Below the pieces are notes generated by a model, which saw only the letters and a program-made list of their open reading frames with translations, searched no databases and was not told the DNA's origin. From Bacillota bacterium (GTDB lineage: Bacteria > Bacillota > Clostridia > Lachnospirales > Lachnospiraceae), in the NCBI GenBank assembly GCA_023424235.1, contig JAFAEB010000165.1:1-13264 (forward strand): a stretch of 13,264 bases of DNA, read 5' to 3'. The translations under genes and the position numbers were made by a program. Shown one piece after another: positions 5,770-12,057 of the stretch (within the stretch, counting starts at the first letter, position 1; each line of letters begins with the position of its first letter).

Positions 5770-6462
5770 ATGATTTATTCACATGAAGTAGAATTGATGT
5801 GTCCAGTTAAACAAGGCGTTAATCATGGAGCAGCACCTATCCCAGAAGAAGCAAAATGGGTTAAAGCAAAGGATGTAACAGATATATCTGGTTTAACACA
5901 TGGAGTTGGCTGGTGTGCGCCACAACAAGGGGCTTGTAAATTAACTTTAAATGTTAAAGAAGGTATTATTCAAGAAGCATTAATAGAAACAATCGGATGT
6001 TCAGGAATGACTCACTCTGCAGCTATGGCAGCAGAAATTCTTCCAGGTAGAACAATTCTTGAAGCTCTTAATACAGATTTAGTTTGTGATGCTATCAATA
6101 CAGCAATGAGAGAATTATTCTTACAAATCGTTTATGGTAGAACTCAAAGTGCATTCTCTGAAGATGGTCTACCAATCGGTGCTGGTCTTGAAGACTTAGG
6201 AAAAGGTTTAAGAAGCCAAGTTGGTACTATGTATGGTACATTAAAGAAAGGTCCTCGTTATCTTGAAATGGCAGAAGGATATGTTACTGGAATTGCTCTA
6301 GATGAAGAAGATCAAATTATTGGTTATCAATTCGTAAGCCTTGGTAAAATGACTGATTTAATCAAAAAAGGTGTTGAACCTAATGATGCTTATGAACAAT
6401 CCAAGGGACAATATGGACGTGTTGCAGATGCCGTTAAGATTATTGACCCTAGAAAAGAATAA
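5770..6462 (+). CDS. NifU-like iron-sulfur cluster assembly scaffold protein (GGGtGRT-associated type)
   Basis: This 230-residue protein has a divergent NifU N-terminal/IscU-like core. The recognisable part is about residues 45-130: G-W-C-A-P-Q-Q-G-A-C-K-L-T-L-N-V, then E-G-I-I-Q-E-A, the I-G-C-S-G-M segment matching IscU's Y-G-C, and a helix around C106. Cysteines are C11, C49, C56, C77 and C106. In IscU the first ligand is followed by G-D and sits five residues before the K-L-Q motif. Here no cysteine occupies that exact place and the Asp is absent, so Fe-S assembly is a family-based inference. About 100 extra C-terminal residues exceed classical IscU. It has AAAGGAG (5756-5762) seven bases upstream and lies 20 bases before the GGGtGRT gene, so the two are very likely one operon and may work together. 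Confidence 0.82.
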   Translation: MIYSHEVELMCPVKQGVNHGAAPIPEEAKWVKAKDVTDISGLTHGVGWCAPQQGACKLTLNVKEGIIQEALIETIGCSGMTHSAAMAAEILPGRTILEALNTDLVCDAINTAMRELFLQIVYGRTQSAFSEDGLPIGAGLEDLGKGLRSQVGTMYGTLKKGPRYLEMAEGYVTGIALDEEDQIIGYQFVSLGKMTDLIKKGVEPNDAYEQSKGQYGRVADAVKIIDPRKE

Positions 6463-6482
6463 CCTAAGGAGGATACATAGAA

Positions 6483-7493
6483 ATGGCTTTATTTGAATCA
6501 TATGAAAGAAGAATAGATAAAATCAATGCTGTTTTAAACAGCTATGGTATTGCTTCTATTGAAGAAGCTGAAAAGATTACAAAAGATGCCGGACTTGATG
6601 TTTATAATCAAGTAAAAGGTATTCAACCTATTTGCTTTGAAAATGCATGTTGGTCCTATATTGTTGGTGCTGCAATTGCAATTAAAAAAGATTGTAGAAA
6701 AGCAGCTGATGCTGCAGCAGCAATTGGTGAAGGTCTTCAAGCTTTCTGTATTCCAGGTTCTGTAGCTGACCAAAGAAAAGTTGGTTTAGGACATGGTAAC
6801 TTAGGAAAGATGTTACTTGAAGAAGAAACTAAATGTTTTGCTTTCTTAGCAGGTCACGAATCTTTCGCAGCAGCAGAAGGTGCAATTGGTATTGCATTAT
6901 CTGCTAATAAAGTTAGAAAAGAACCTTTAAGAGTTATCTTAAATGGTCTTGGTAAAGATGCGGCTCAAATCATCTCAAGAATTAATGGATTTACATTTGT
7001 TGAAACAGAAATGGATTACTACACTGGTGAAGTAAAAGAAATCTTTAGAAAATCTTACTCAACTGGTGAAAGAGCAAAAGTTAATTGCTATGGTGCAAAT
7101 GACGTTACAGAAGGTGTTGCAATCATGCATAAAGAAGGAGTTGACGTATCCATCACTGGTAACTCAACTAACCCAACTAGATTCCAACATCCAGTAGCTG
7201 GTACATACAAAAAAGAATGTCTTGAACAAGGCAAGAGCTATTTCTCAGTAGCATCTGGTGGTGGTACTGGTAGAACTCTTCACCCTGATAACATGGGTGC
7301 AGGTCCTGCTTCCTATGGTATGACTGATACTATGGGTAGAATGCACTCTGACGCTCAATTCGCTGGTTCTTCCTCCGTTCCTGCTCACGTAGAAATGATG
7401 GGATTAATTGGTATGGGTAATAACCCAATGGTTGGTGCTACAGTAGCAGTTGCAGTAGCATTACAGCAAGCAGCTGATGCAGGTAAATTCTAG
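6483..7493 (+). CDS. GGGtGRT family protein, function unknown
   Basis: This 336-residue protein belongs to the family named for its G-G-G-T-G-R-T motif, at residues 259-265, followed by L-H-P-D-N-M-G-A-G-P-A-S-Y-G-M-T-D-T-M. Other distinctive stretches are G-L-G-H-G-N-L-G (101-108), G-H-E-S-F-A-A-A-E-G (124-133) and G-N-S-T-N-P-T-R-F-Q-H-P-V-A-G (226-240). Cysteines lie at 51, 56, 71, 89, 118, 202 and 246. It has no signal peptide or certain membrane helix. The family has no established activity that I know of; a link to the NifU-like protein is inferred from adjacency. The ATG has AAGGAGG at 6466-6472. Codon use leans to AAC, TTC, TAC and GGT much more than neighbouring genes, suggesting high expression. 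A hairpin-plus-T-run terminator follows. Confidence 0.85.
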   Translation: MALFESYERRIDKINAVLNSYGIASIEEAEKITKDAGLDVYNQVKGIQPICFENACWSYIVGAAIAIKKDCRKAADAAAAIGEGLQAFCIPGSVADQRKVGLGHGNLGKMLLEEETKCFAFLAGHESFAAAEGAIGIALSANKVRKEPLRVILNGLGKDAAQIISRINGFTFVETEMDYYTGEVKEIFRKSYSTGERAKVNCYGANDVTEGVAIMHKEGVDVSITGNSTNPTRFQHPVAGTYKKECLEQGKSYFSVASGGGTGRTLHPDNMGAGPASYGMTDTMGRMHSDAQFAGSSSVPAHVEMMGLIGMGNNPMVGATVAVAVALQQAADAGKF

Positions 7494-7592
7494 GGAATTT
7501 GTTGGAAGTTCTAAAGAATTCAGTGTTTTCAATAGATTAGATTTTTAGTAGAACAACTAAAATCTATTAATATCTTTCGGTAACTAAAAAGT

Positions 7593-7627
7593 AAAGGGTG
7601 GGATATTTCCTATCCTTTATTTTTATT
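7593..7627 (+). terminator. Probable terminator of the NifU-like/GGGtGRT operon
   Basis: GGATA (7601-7605) pairs with TATCC (7611-7615), and AAA/TTT flanks can zip outside a small asymmetric loop. The tail TTTATTTTTATT is T-rich. The stem is short, so this is moderate evidence. The hairpin at 7538-7566 just upstream may assist or stabilise the 3' end. Confidence 0.6.
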
Positions 7628-7726
7628 ACCTAATTTATTTATTATTGTCATTGCTAGTTAATTTAAAAGTGTAAATCTAGAAGGGAAACCTATGGAATAA
7701 GTAATATTGTTCTATTTTTCTATAGT

Positions 7727-7782
7727 AAGAGAGGTGTTACTTACTCATGACTAAAGTCACGAGAATGCGTAACACCTCTCTT
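7727..7782. repeat. 56-base nested palindrome
   Basis: A perfect 14-bp inverted repeat (7727-7740 with 7769-7782, arm AAGAGAGGTGTTAC) encloses a second stem. In that second stem CTC-A-TGAC (7744-7751) pairs with GTCA-C-GAG (7756-7763) around a TAAA loop with one mismatch. On the minus strand the inner part reads CTCGTGACTTTAGTCATGAG. Neither side has a T-run, so it is not an ordinary terminator. Small hairpins with a GAC-TTTA-GTC core are reminiscent of IS200/IS605-type ends, but no transposase or TnpB remnant is visible here. Confidence 0.7.
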
Positions 7783-7801
7783 CAAATAAATTGATGTCGG
7801 A

Positions 7802-8005
7802 TTATAAATAACTAATTAAACTAACTATAGATATTATTACATAAATCATAGCAACAATAGATATGGCTAGTAATATTATATGTGATTTATATTCCTTTTT
7901 TGAAAGTTGCCTATGTTTTATAAAAGTAACAACGCTAAGCATCAAACTGACTATAAAGAATAAAAAATTAAGAAAACCATTAATTAATATCCCAAATAGC
8001 ACCAA
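7802..8005 (-). CDS. Small two-helix membrane protein, hypothetical (possibly the 3' part of a broken gene)
   Basis: This 67-codon minus-strand frame has two hydrophobic helices (about residues 3-28 and 42-66) separated by a basic loop K-H-R-Q-L-S-K-K-E-Y-K-S-H. The only start is TTG at 8005, with no ribosome site, and the frame is open upstream only to a stop at about 8032. It overlaps the end of an upstream frame encoding a signal-peptide-like sequence (7980-8176). Removing one base in the TTTGGG run near 7995 would fuse the two. The order signal peptide, helix, basic loop, helix resembles TrbC/VirB2-type pilins, but sequence identity cannot be judged by eye. It may be translated by coupling, or be a pseudogene part. 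Confidence 0.35.
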   Translation of the reverse strand: MVLFGILINGFLNFLFFIVSLMLSVVTFIKHRQLSKKEYKSHIILLAISIVAMIYVIISIVSLISYL

Positions 8006-8176
8006 GTGCTTTATTACATAGAGTATTTAATTCTAGCAATTTAATTGCTGCGGTTGAATCCGCTGTTATGCCTGCTAAAGTAATTGATTTGTTCTTTTTT
8101 GTACTTGCATATGCTGTACTACTCATAATCATTGTAAATACTAAAACGAAACATATTATTCTTGATATTTTTTCAA
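7980..8176 (-). pseudogene. Frameshifted small secreted-protein gene (signal peptide at its 5' end)
   Basis: On the minus strand, AAAGAAAGG (8186-8194) lies nine bases before TTG at 8174-8176, which reads M-K-K and then hits a stop after three more codons. If the six-A run were seven, the frame would continue as M-K-K-I-S-R-I-I-C-F-V-L-V-F and S-S-T-A-Y-A, a textbook signal peptide with a cleavage site. About 40 further residues (S-T-K-K-N-K-S and onwards) end with a TAA at 7980-7982. Without the frameshift, the only in-frame ATG is at 8132, inside the signal peptide and lacking a ribosome site. The options are a broken gene, slippage at the A-run, or a base-call error. Confidence 0.45.
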
Positions 8177-8540
8177 TATAAATATCCTTTCTTTGATAAA
8201 GTTGACAGGTTGCTTATACAAGCGCACTTTGTTATAGATATCTCCTCATAAAAGGAGTTAAATGTAAATTGACGTTTATGTCCAATTACAAAATTTTAAA
8301 TAAAAGATATTACAAAGATTTGCAATTTTAGTTGCAACTTTACGTAAAATGGATTTAATATAGAAAATCCCCATTTTCTAATGGGGAGAAAACTGATTTA
8401 TAACTTTTACAGATAAATGGAATGCATATATATTCTTTTCGTATTGGAATAATATGATTATTGATTCAAGGTAGTATATAAAGGCGAATATTTATTGTAG
8501 GTTTTAATATATTGTAACTAATAATGCCAATGGTGAAATC
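8177..8540. other. Divergent intergenic region with several hairpins
   Basis: CTCCT (8242-8246) pairs with AGGAG (8253-8257), burying a strong ribosome site that precedes a start-stop pair (ATGTAA, 8262-8267). TTGCAA (8320-8325) pairs with a second TTGCAA (8332-8337), extended by AAAG/CTTT. A perfect 8-bp stem (8368-8375 with 8380-8387) reads on the minus strand as a hairpin followed by TTTTCTATATT, so it may be a minus-strand terminator, although no minus-strand gene is visible to its right nearby. No convincing ORF was seen. Confidence 0.5.
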
Positions 8541-9014
8541 ATGAAGAATAAAAAAAGTCAAATTATCATTATACTATTTCTGTCAGGTATATTAATCTTT
8601 GAAATGGTCTTATATTTACAAAAAAAACACACTTTACCAACATTTAGACAATATCAAACAACTGTAGCAAAATCAAAAGATGAATTAATTATTGCATTAT
8701 TTATGGACAATATCATTGCAGATAGCAAAAAATTTTACGATAATTACTTTCCAGATGGATTAGGATATATTAATTATATGTATAAAATTAAAGATATTAA
8801 TAAGAAGGGTGAATCACCAGCGAATATTTACATTACCTTTGAGGGTACACCCATTGTAGGTCCACACATTTCAGTAGGTGATGATGAAATCACTTATATA
8901 GTAGATGTCTTCGGAAATAAAACCTTAGAAAAATTCGTTCATATAAAATCATATGAAATTCCTGAAAGGCTAAATGTTAATCTAATTAAGCCTTACCCCG
9001 AACCAAAGAATTAA
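8541..9014 (+). CDS. DUF3888-like membrane-anchored extracytoplasmic protein
   Basis: This 157-residue protein has a lysine-rich start, a hydrophobic anchor at about residues 8-26 with no obvious cleavage site, and an outward-facing domain. The domain carries E-L-I-I-A-L-F-M-D near 48-56, V-G-P-H-I-S-V-G-D-D-E-I-T-Y (106-119) and K-F-V-H-I-K-S-Y-E-I-P (131-141). Those last two motifs are what I know from DUF3888 proteins of Bacillus and clostridia, small exported proteins of unknown function. The start has only a weak site, GGTGA (8532-8536), four bases upstream; no better in-frame start exists. The C-terminus ends in a proline-rich tail. It seems to stand alone: the Nudix gene lies 243 bases away with its own promoter. 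Confidence 0.7.
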   Translation: MKNKKSQIIIILFLSGILIFEMVLYLQKKHTLPTFRQYQTTVAKSKDELIIALFMDNIIADSKKFYDNYFPDGLGYINYMYKIKDINKKGESPANIYITFEGTPIVGPHISVGDDEITYIVDVFGNKTLEKFVHIKSYEIPERLNVNLIKPYPEPKN

Positions 9015-9160
9015 TAGGAATAGTAAAATAAAATTATGAACCATCAATATGTGGTTGGTAGGTATTTCATTGCATTAAACTAAAATTTATACTGATAACT
9101 ACATTTTAAGTTAATTAGGTAGTGAATATTGATAGTTGGTTGTATTTTGGAATAAATAGG

Positions 9161-9189
9161 TAGTCACAATCTTTTTAAGATGGTATAAT
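9161..9189 (+). promoter_or_regulatory. Probable extended -10 promoter for the Nudix gene
   Basis: TGGTATAAT (9181-9189) is a perfect extended -10. TAGTCA (9161-9166), 17 bases upstream, matches TTGACA at four of six positions. It predicts a start near 9196. TAGGTAGT occurs twice nearby (9116-9123 and 9157-9164). Confidence 0.6.
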
Positions 9190-9245
9190 ATAATAATTAA
9201 TTCGTTGTTGTTTACAATTGTGAAATTACATATTTATAAAATATG

Positions 9246-9251
9246 AAGGAG
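9246..9251 (+). promoter_or_regulatory. Ribosome binding site that fixes the Nudix start
   Basis: AAGGAG sits six bases before the ATG at 9258. The ATG at 9243 would place this site inside the gene and has no site of its own, so 9258 is preferred. Confidence 0.8.
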
Positions 9252-9257
9252 ACATGC

Positions 9258-9671
9258 ATGGCAGAAATAAGAGTTGAAACTAAGGCACTGATTTTATATA
9301 ACAAACGAGCATTAATAATTCAACGATCAGATTATTGTGGAGTTGGTGAAAACGATTGGGAATTTGCAGGTGGTGGTATAAAGTTTGGAGAGGATTTGCT
9401 GGATGGTCTTTCTCGTGAAATAAAAGAAGAAGTCGGATTAACAGTTCGGATTGATAAACTTTTATATGCTATTTCCAGATTAGTTAACCCACAGCAGCAA
9501 ATAGTTTTATTAACTTATCTTTGCTATGCTGATACTGACATGGTTGTTCTTTCTAATGAGCATAAAAATTTTTTATGGGCAACACGTAAACAACTTGAAG
9601 AATTGTTAACCAAACTTATGTTGAATGACCTTGCTTTTAATTCCGTGTTAGAACAGATTGACATTACATAA
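9258..9671 (+). CDS. Nudix hydrolase
   Basis: This 137-residue Nudix protein hydrolyses a nucleoside diphosphate linked to some moiety X, using divalent metal. The Nudix box is complete: G39, five residues, E45, seven residues, then R53-E54-I55-x-E57-E58-x-G60-L61, where E57 and E58 bind metal. The preceding strand W-E-F-A-G-G-G and the N-terminal V-E-T-K-A-L-I-L-Y and A-L-I-I-Q-R-S strands fit the fold. The substrate cannot be told; single-domain members of this size include nucleotide-pool cleaners and ADP-ribose or NADH-type hydrolases. It has its own promoter and a strong terminator shared with a convergent small gene, so it is probably monocistronic. Confidence 0.92.
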   Translation: MAEIRVETKALILYNKRALIIQRSDYCGVGENDWEFAGGGIKFGEDLLDGLSREIKEEVGLTVRIDKLLYAISRLVNPQQQIVLLTYLCYADTDMVVLSNEHKNFLWATRKQLEELLTKLMLNDLAFNSVLEQIDIT

Positions 9672-9674
9672 AAG

Positions 9675-9715
9675 CATGATGAAATGTTATTTATAGCATT
9701 TCATCATGTTTTTTT
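9675..9715. terminator. Bidirectional terminator between convergent genes
   Basis: A perfect 12-bp stem, CATGATGAAATG (9675-9686) with CATTTCATCATG (9697-9708), closes a 10-base loop. Seven Ts follow on the plus strand, and CTTTTATG follows on the minus strand. It can end both the Nudix transcript and the convergent small gene. Confidence 0.9.
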
Positions 9716-9717
9716 CG

Positions 9718-9891
9718 TTAATGATTCGTGTTAGTATTATTATTGCAATTAGAGGATGCTTTAATTTTGTCAGAGATATATAGGTTTTCTTGTTTTGTTG
9801 AACTCTTAGATTCACTAGATTTGTTACTACTCGTTGATTGAGATTTCTTCTCAAGTTCTCTACGATATTTTTGATTACTCTGTTTACTCAT
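9718..9891 (-). CDS. 57-residue Ser/Asn/Lys-rich hydrophilic protein, hypothetical
   Basis: The minus-strand ATG at 9891 has AAGGTGG (9899-9905) seven bases upstream, a strong ribosome site, and the frame ends exactly where the shared terminator starts. The product begins M-S-K-Q-S-N-Q-K-Y-R-R-E-L-E-K-K, has a Ser/Lys-rich middle (S-S-N-K-S-S-E-S-K-S-S) and ends with an Asn/Thr-rich tail holding its single cysteine. It lacks hydrophobic segments, so it is neither secreted by a signal peptide nor membrane-bound, and it is probably disordered. I do not recognise a family. The ribosome site, terminator and convergent placement support a real gene. Spore-associated small proteins in clostridia can have this composition, but that is speculation. 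Confidence 0.6.
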   Translation of the reverse strand: MSKQSNQKYRRELEKKSQSTSSNKSSESKSSTKQENLYISDKIKASSNCNNNTNTNH

Positions 9892-10275
9892 GTTTTCACC
9901 ACCTTTTAGTTATAGTATTGCAAATCTAGTGAAATATAATCTGAAACAAATTGGTAGATAAATTCAGCAAAAGCTGTAGCAAAATACTTTTCCTCATTTT
10001 TTTCTCATAATCTTTTTCTTTTAATATAAATTAAAATAAATCTAGTTAATTACCCTAATACCACCCTCAATGTAATATTTTATCCTTTTTCGTAGATATA
10101 TAGAGGATTATAGCATCCCAAACTATTATACATTAGCTGGAAAAACAGCTATAATTTAATTAGCATTTATTCAAGCTACTAAGCAAATAAATAATGAAAC
10201 TCATAAAAAGAATGAAATTCAAAAAGCCCAAGTACTTCTAAGTTATCTTAATTATAGAAATGAAAGAGGTGGAAT
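9892..10275. other. Intergenic region before the two-component operon, with possible gene remnants
   Basis: Near the left end a minus-strand frame (9906-10008) would encode about 33 residues if a seven-A run were six. At 9987-10025 there is a pyrimidine-rich tract on the plus strand. TAGCTG (10135-10140) pairs with CAGCTA (10147-10152), a perfect 6-bp hairpin. From about 10084 to 10282 a plus-strand frame reads like protein, interrupted by one TAA (10157-10159), and ends in a TGA overlapping the response-regulator start. No clear promoter could be assigned. Confidence 0.45.
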
Positions 10276-12057
10276 ATGCTGAAACTATTTTTGGTTGAGG
10301 ACGAAATCATTGTAAGAGAAGGTATAAAGAATAATATTAACTGGCAGGAAAATGGCTACTTATTCTGTGGTGAAGCAAGTGATGGAGAGCTTGCTTTTCC
10401 TATGATTCAGAAATTAAAACCTGATATTGTGATAACAGATATTCGTATGCCCTTTCTTGATGGTTTGCAGCTGAGTCGCTTAATTCGCTTAGAAATGCCT
10501 TGGATAAAAATTATTATCTTATCTGGGTATGGTGAATTTGAATATGCGAAGCAAGCCATTGATATTGGAGTGACGAAATATTTATTAAAACCTATGAGTG
10601 GTATGGAACTACTAAATTGTCTTAAAGTAGTAGGTGAAGATATCTACAATGAGCAAAGAGAAAAGGCTAATTTAGAAATGTTTAAACGTGATATGAAAGA
10701 ATATGAGTTAGAAGAGAGAAGGCGCTTATTTCATGATATGGTTAGTAATGAACAACCATTAGCCCAGATACTTATACGTGGAAATGAACTTAATCTTGAA
10801 CTAAGTGCTATGGCATATAATATTATTTTATTAACTATGAAGTATGAACCTATGAAGCATGAATATGGGAAGAATGAACCAACGAAGCTTGAACCAACGA
10901 AACATGAATCAGCGAAGAATGAATCAACAAAACTGGAATCAGCGAAGAATGGATCAGTGAAGCATGAATCATCAAAATATGAACCACCAATAAATGAACA
11001 TCTAAAACACCGACAGAAAGAATCAATATTACTAGATAATCCTATTACAAAAGCTAGATATGAATTAGAGGAATTATTCGATGGACAAGAAGATATTATC
11101 ATGTTTGATTTTATGATGGAAGGTATGGCACTATTAATAAAAGGTGGAACGATAGAGGAGCTTAGACATAAGCAGCTTAAATATATAAAGCTAATTGAGG
11201 ATATTATGGCATCCTATTCTCTTTCCTACTTTGGAGGAATTGGACTTCCAGTTACACGTCTTGGTGAATTAAGTCATTCTTATCATGAAGCAAGTAGAGC
11301 ATTTGCTTATCGATACATAAGTAACGCTAGTGAAATAATTGATAGCAATATCTTGAAAAAGGATAATGTATCTCTTGTAAATGATACTTTTGAGACTACA
11401 GATATTGTTCAATTAGACAAAAGAAAAGTAGAAGAGTTCTTAAAAAGTGGGCGAAAAGAAGAAATTGATTATTTCGTTGATGAATATCTAAAAAGTATTA
11501 GAAGTGAGGCAAAACATTCCTTGCTCTTTTGCCATTATATTGTAATGGACATAACTTATATTGCCAGCGGTATTATGAATGATCTAGGATATGAGTACGA
11601 TTTTGTAAACACGACCATACAGAATAAGGAGGAATTTCAACAGCTATTGTCTTCCTTTGAATCCGTTAAAAATTATATTAAGACTATACTAGGCGAGGTT
11701 ATGGATTTTAGAGATGAGATCATGGCAAAGGATGAAAAGCTTTTGATAAATAAAGCAAAGACCTATATTAGTGCTAATTATTGTAATGAAGAGATATCAT
11801 TGAATCAAGTAGCTGCTAGTGTATATATAAGCCCGAATCATTTTAGTGCCATCTTTCGCAAAAAGACTGGTGAAACATTTATTAAATATCTTACAGACTT
11901 AAGGATGAATAAGGCGAAGGAACTGCTTAGATGCACAGATATGAGAACATCGGAAGTTGGCATTGCAGTCGGTTATAAAGACCCCCAATATTTTTCCTTT
12001 CTCTTTAAGAAAACACAGAAATGTACGCCAAAACAATATCGATATGATAAATATTAA
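10276..12057 (+). CDS. Response regulator, YesN-type: receiver domain plus AraC-family DNA-binding domain, with an internal pentapeptide repeat
   Basis: This 593-residue cytosolic transcription factor has an N-terminal receiver domain (1-125) with acidic pocket E8/D9, phospho-acceptor D55 in T-D-I-R-M-P, S83 in L-S-G-Y-G-E-F-E-Y and K105 in L-L-K-P. A long middle region follows. The C-terminal AraC output (about 487-590) carries two helix-turn-helix units: I-S-L-N-Q-V-A-A-S-V-Y-I-S-P-N-H-F-S and E-V-G-I-A-V-G-Y-K-D-P-Q-Y-F-S-F-L-F-K-K. Relatives in clostridia usually control sugar-uptake or polysaccharide-use genes through a YesM-like kinase, which is encoded here 79 bases downstream. The odd feature is an insertion of eleven 5-residue repeats (191-245), which makes it longer than typical members at about 500-540. 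GAGGTG (10266-10271) lies just upstream of the ATG. Confidence 0.93.
   Translation: MLKLFLVEDEIIVREGIKNNINWQENGYLFCGEASDGELAFPMIQKLKPDIVITDIRMPFLDGLQLSRLIRLEMPWIKIIILSGYGEFEYAKQAIDIGVTKYLLKPMSGMELLNCLKVVGEDIYNEQREKANLEMFKRDMKEYELEERRRLFHDMVSNEQPLAQILIRGNELNLELSAMAYNIILLTMKYEPMKHEYGKNEPTKLEPTKHESAKNESTKLESAKNGSVKHESSKYEPPINEHLKHRQKESILLDNPITKARYELEELFDGQEDIIMFDFMMEGMALLIKGGTIEELRHKQLKYIKLIEDIMASYSLSYFGGIGLPVTRLGELSHSYHEASRAFAYRYISNASEIIDSNILKKDNVSLVNDTFETTDIVQLDKRKVEEFLKSGRKEEIDYFVDEYLKSIRSEAKHSLLFCHYIVMDITYIASGIMNDLGYEYDFVNTTIQNKEEFQQLLSSFESVKNYIKTILGEVMDFRDEIMAKDEKLLINKAKTYISANYCNEEISLNQVAASVYISPNHFSAIFRKKTGETFIKYLTDLRMNKAKELLRCTDMRTSEVGIAVGYKDPQYFSFLFKKTQKCTPKQYRYDKY
10846..11010 (+). repeat. 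15-bp minisatellite encoding 11 pentapeptides inside the response regulator
   Basis: Residues 191-245 divide cleanly into eleven units of five, consensus Glu-[Pro/Ser]-x-Lys-[His/Asn/Leu]: for example E-P-T-K-L, E-P-T-K-H, E-S-A-K-N, E-S-T-K-L. The DNA period is 15 bases around GAA-YCA-RCR-AAR-NNT. Outer units are more diverged (E-Y-G-K-N, E-P-P-I-N, E-H-L-K-H). The repeat is in frame and lies between predicted strands of the middle domain. Confidence 0.92.

Larger units (their letters stand above)
7494..7801. other. Intergenic region downstream of the GGGtGRT gene
   Basis: It contains a 12-base hairpin (7538-7549 with 7556-7566), a terminator (7593-7627) and a long nested palindrome (7727-7782). 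Between 7628 and 7726 I see no ORF or named element. Confidence 0.6.

Noticed and set aside
6534..6773. Minus-strand open frame inside the GGGtGRT gene
   Set aside because: Antisense shadow of a conserved gene, rich in Asn, Ser and Phe with no recognisable motif.
9034..9078. Short plus-strand ORF of 15 codons after the DUF3888-like gene
   Set aside because: No ribosome site and too short to support.
9243..9257. ATG at 9243 as the Nudix start
   Set aside because: The AAGGAG that serves the ATG at 9258 would be inside the gene, and nothing resembling a ribosome site precedes 9243.
10731..11102. Minus-strand frame with repeated S-C/F-x-D-S units opposite the response regulator
   Set aside because: Its apparent protein repeat is only the antisense reading of the 15-bp minisatellite; no ribosome site.
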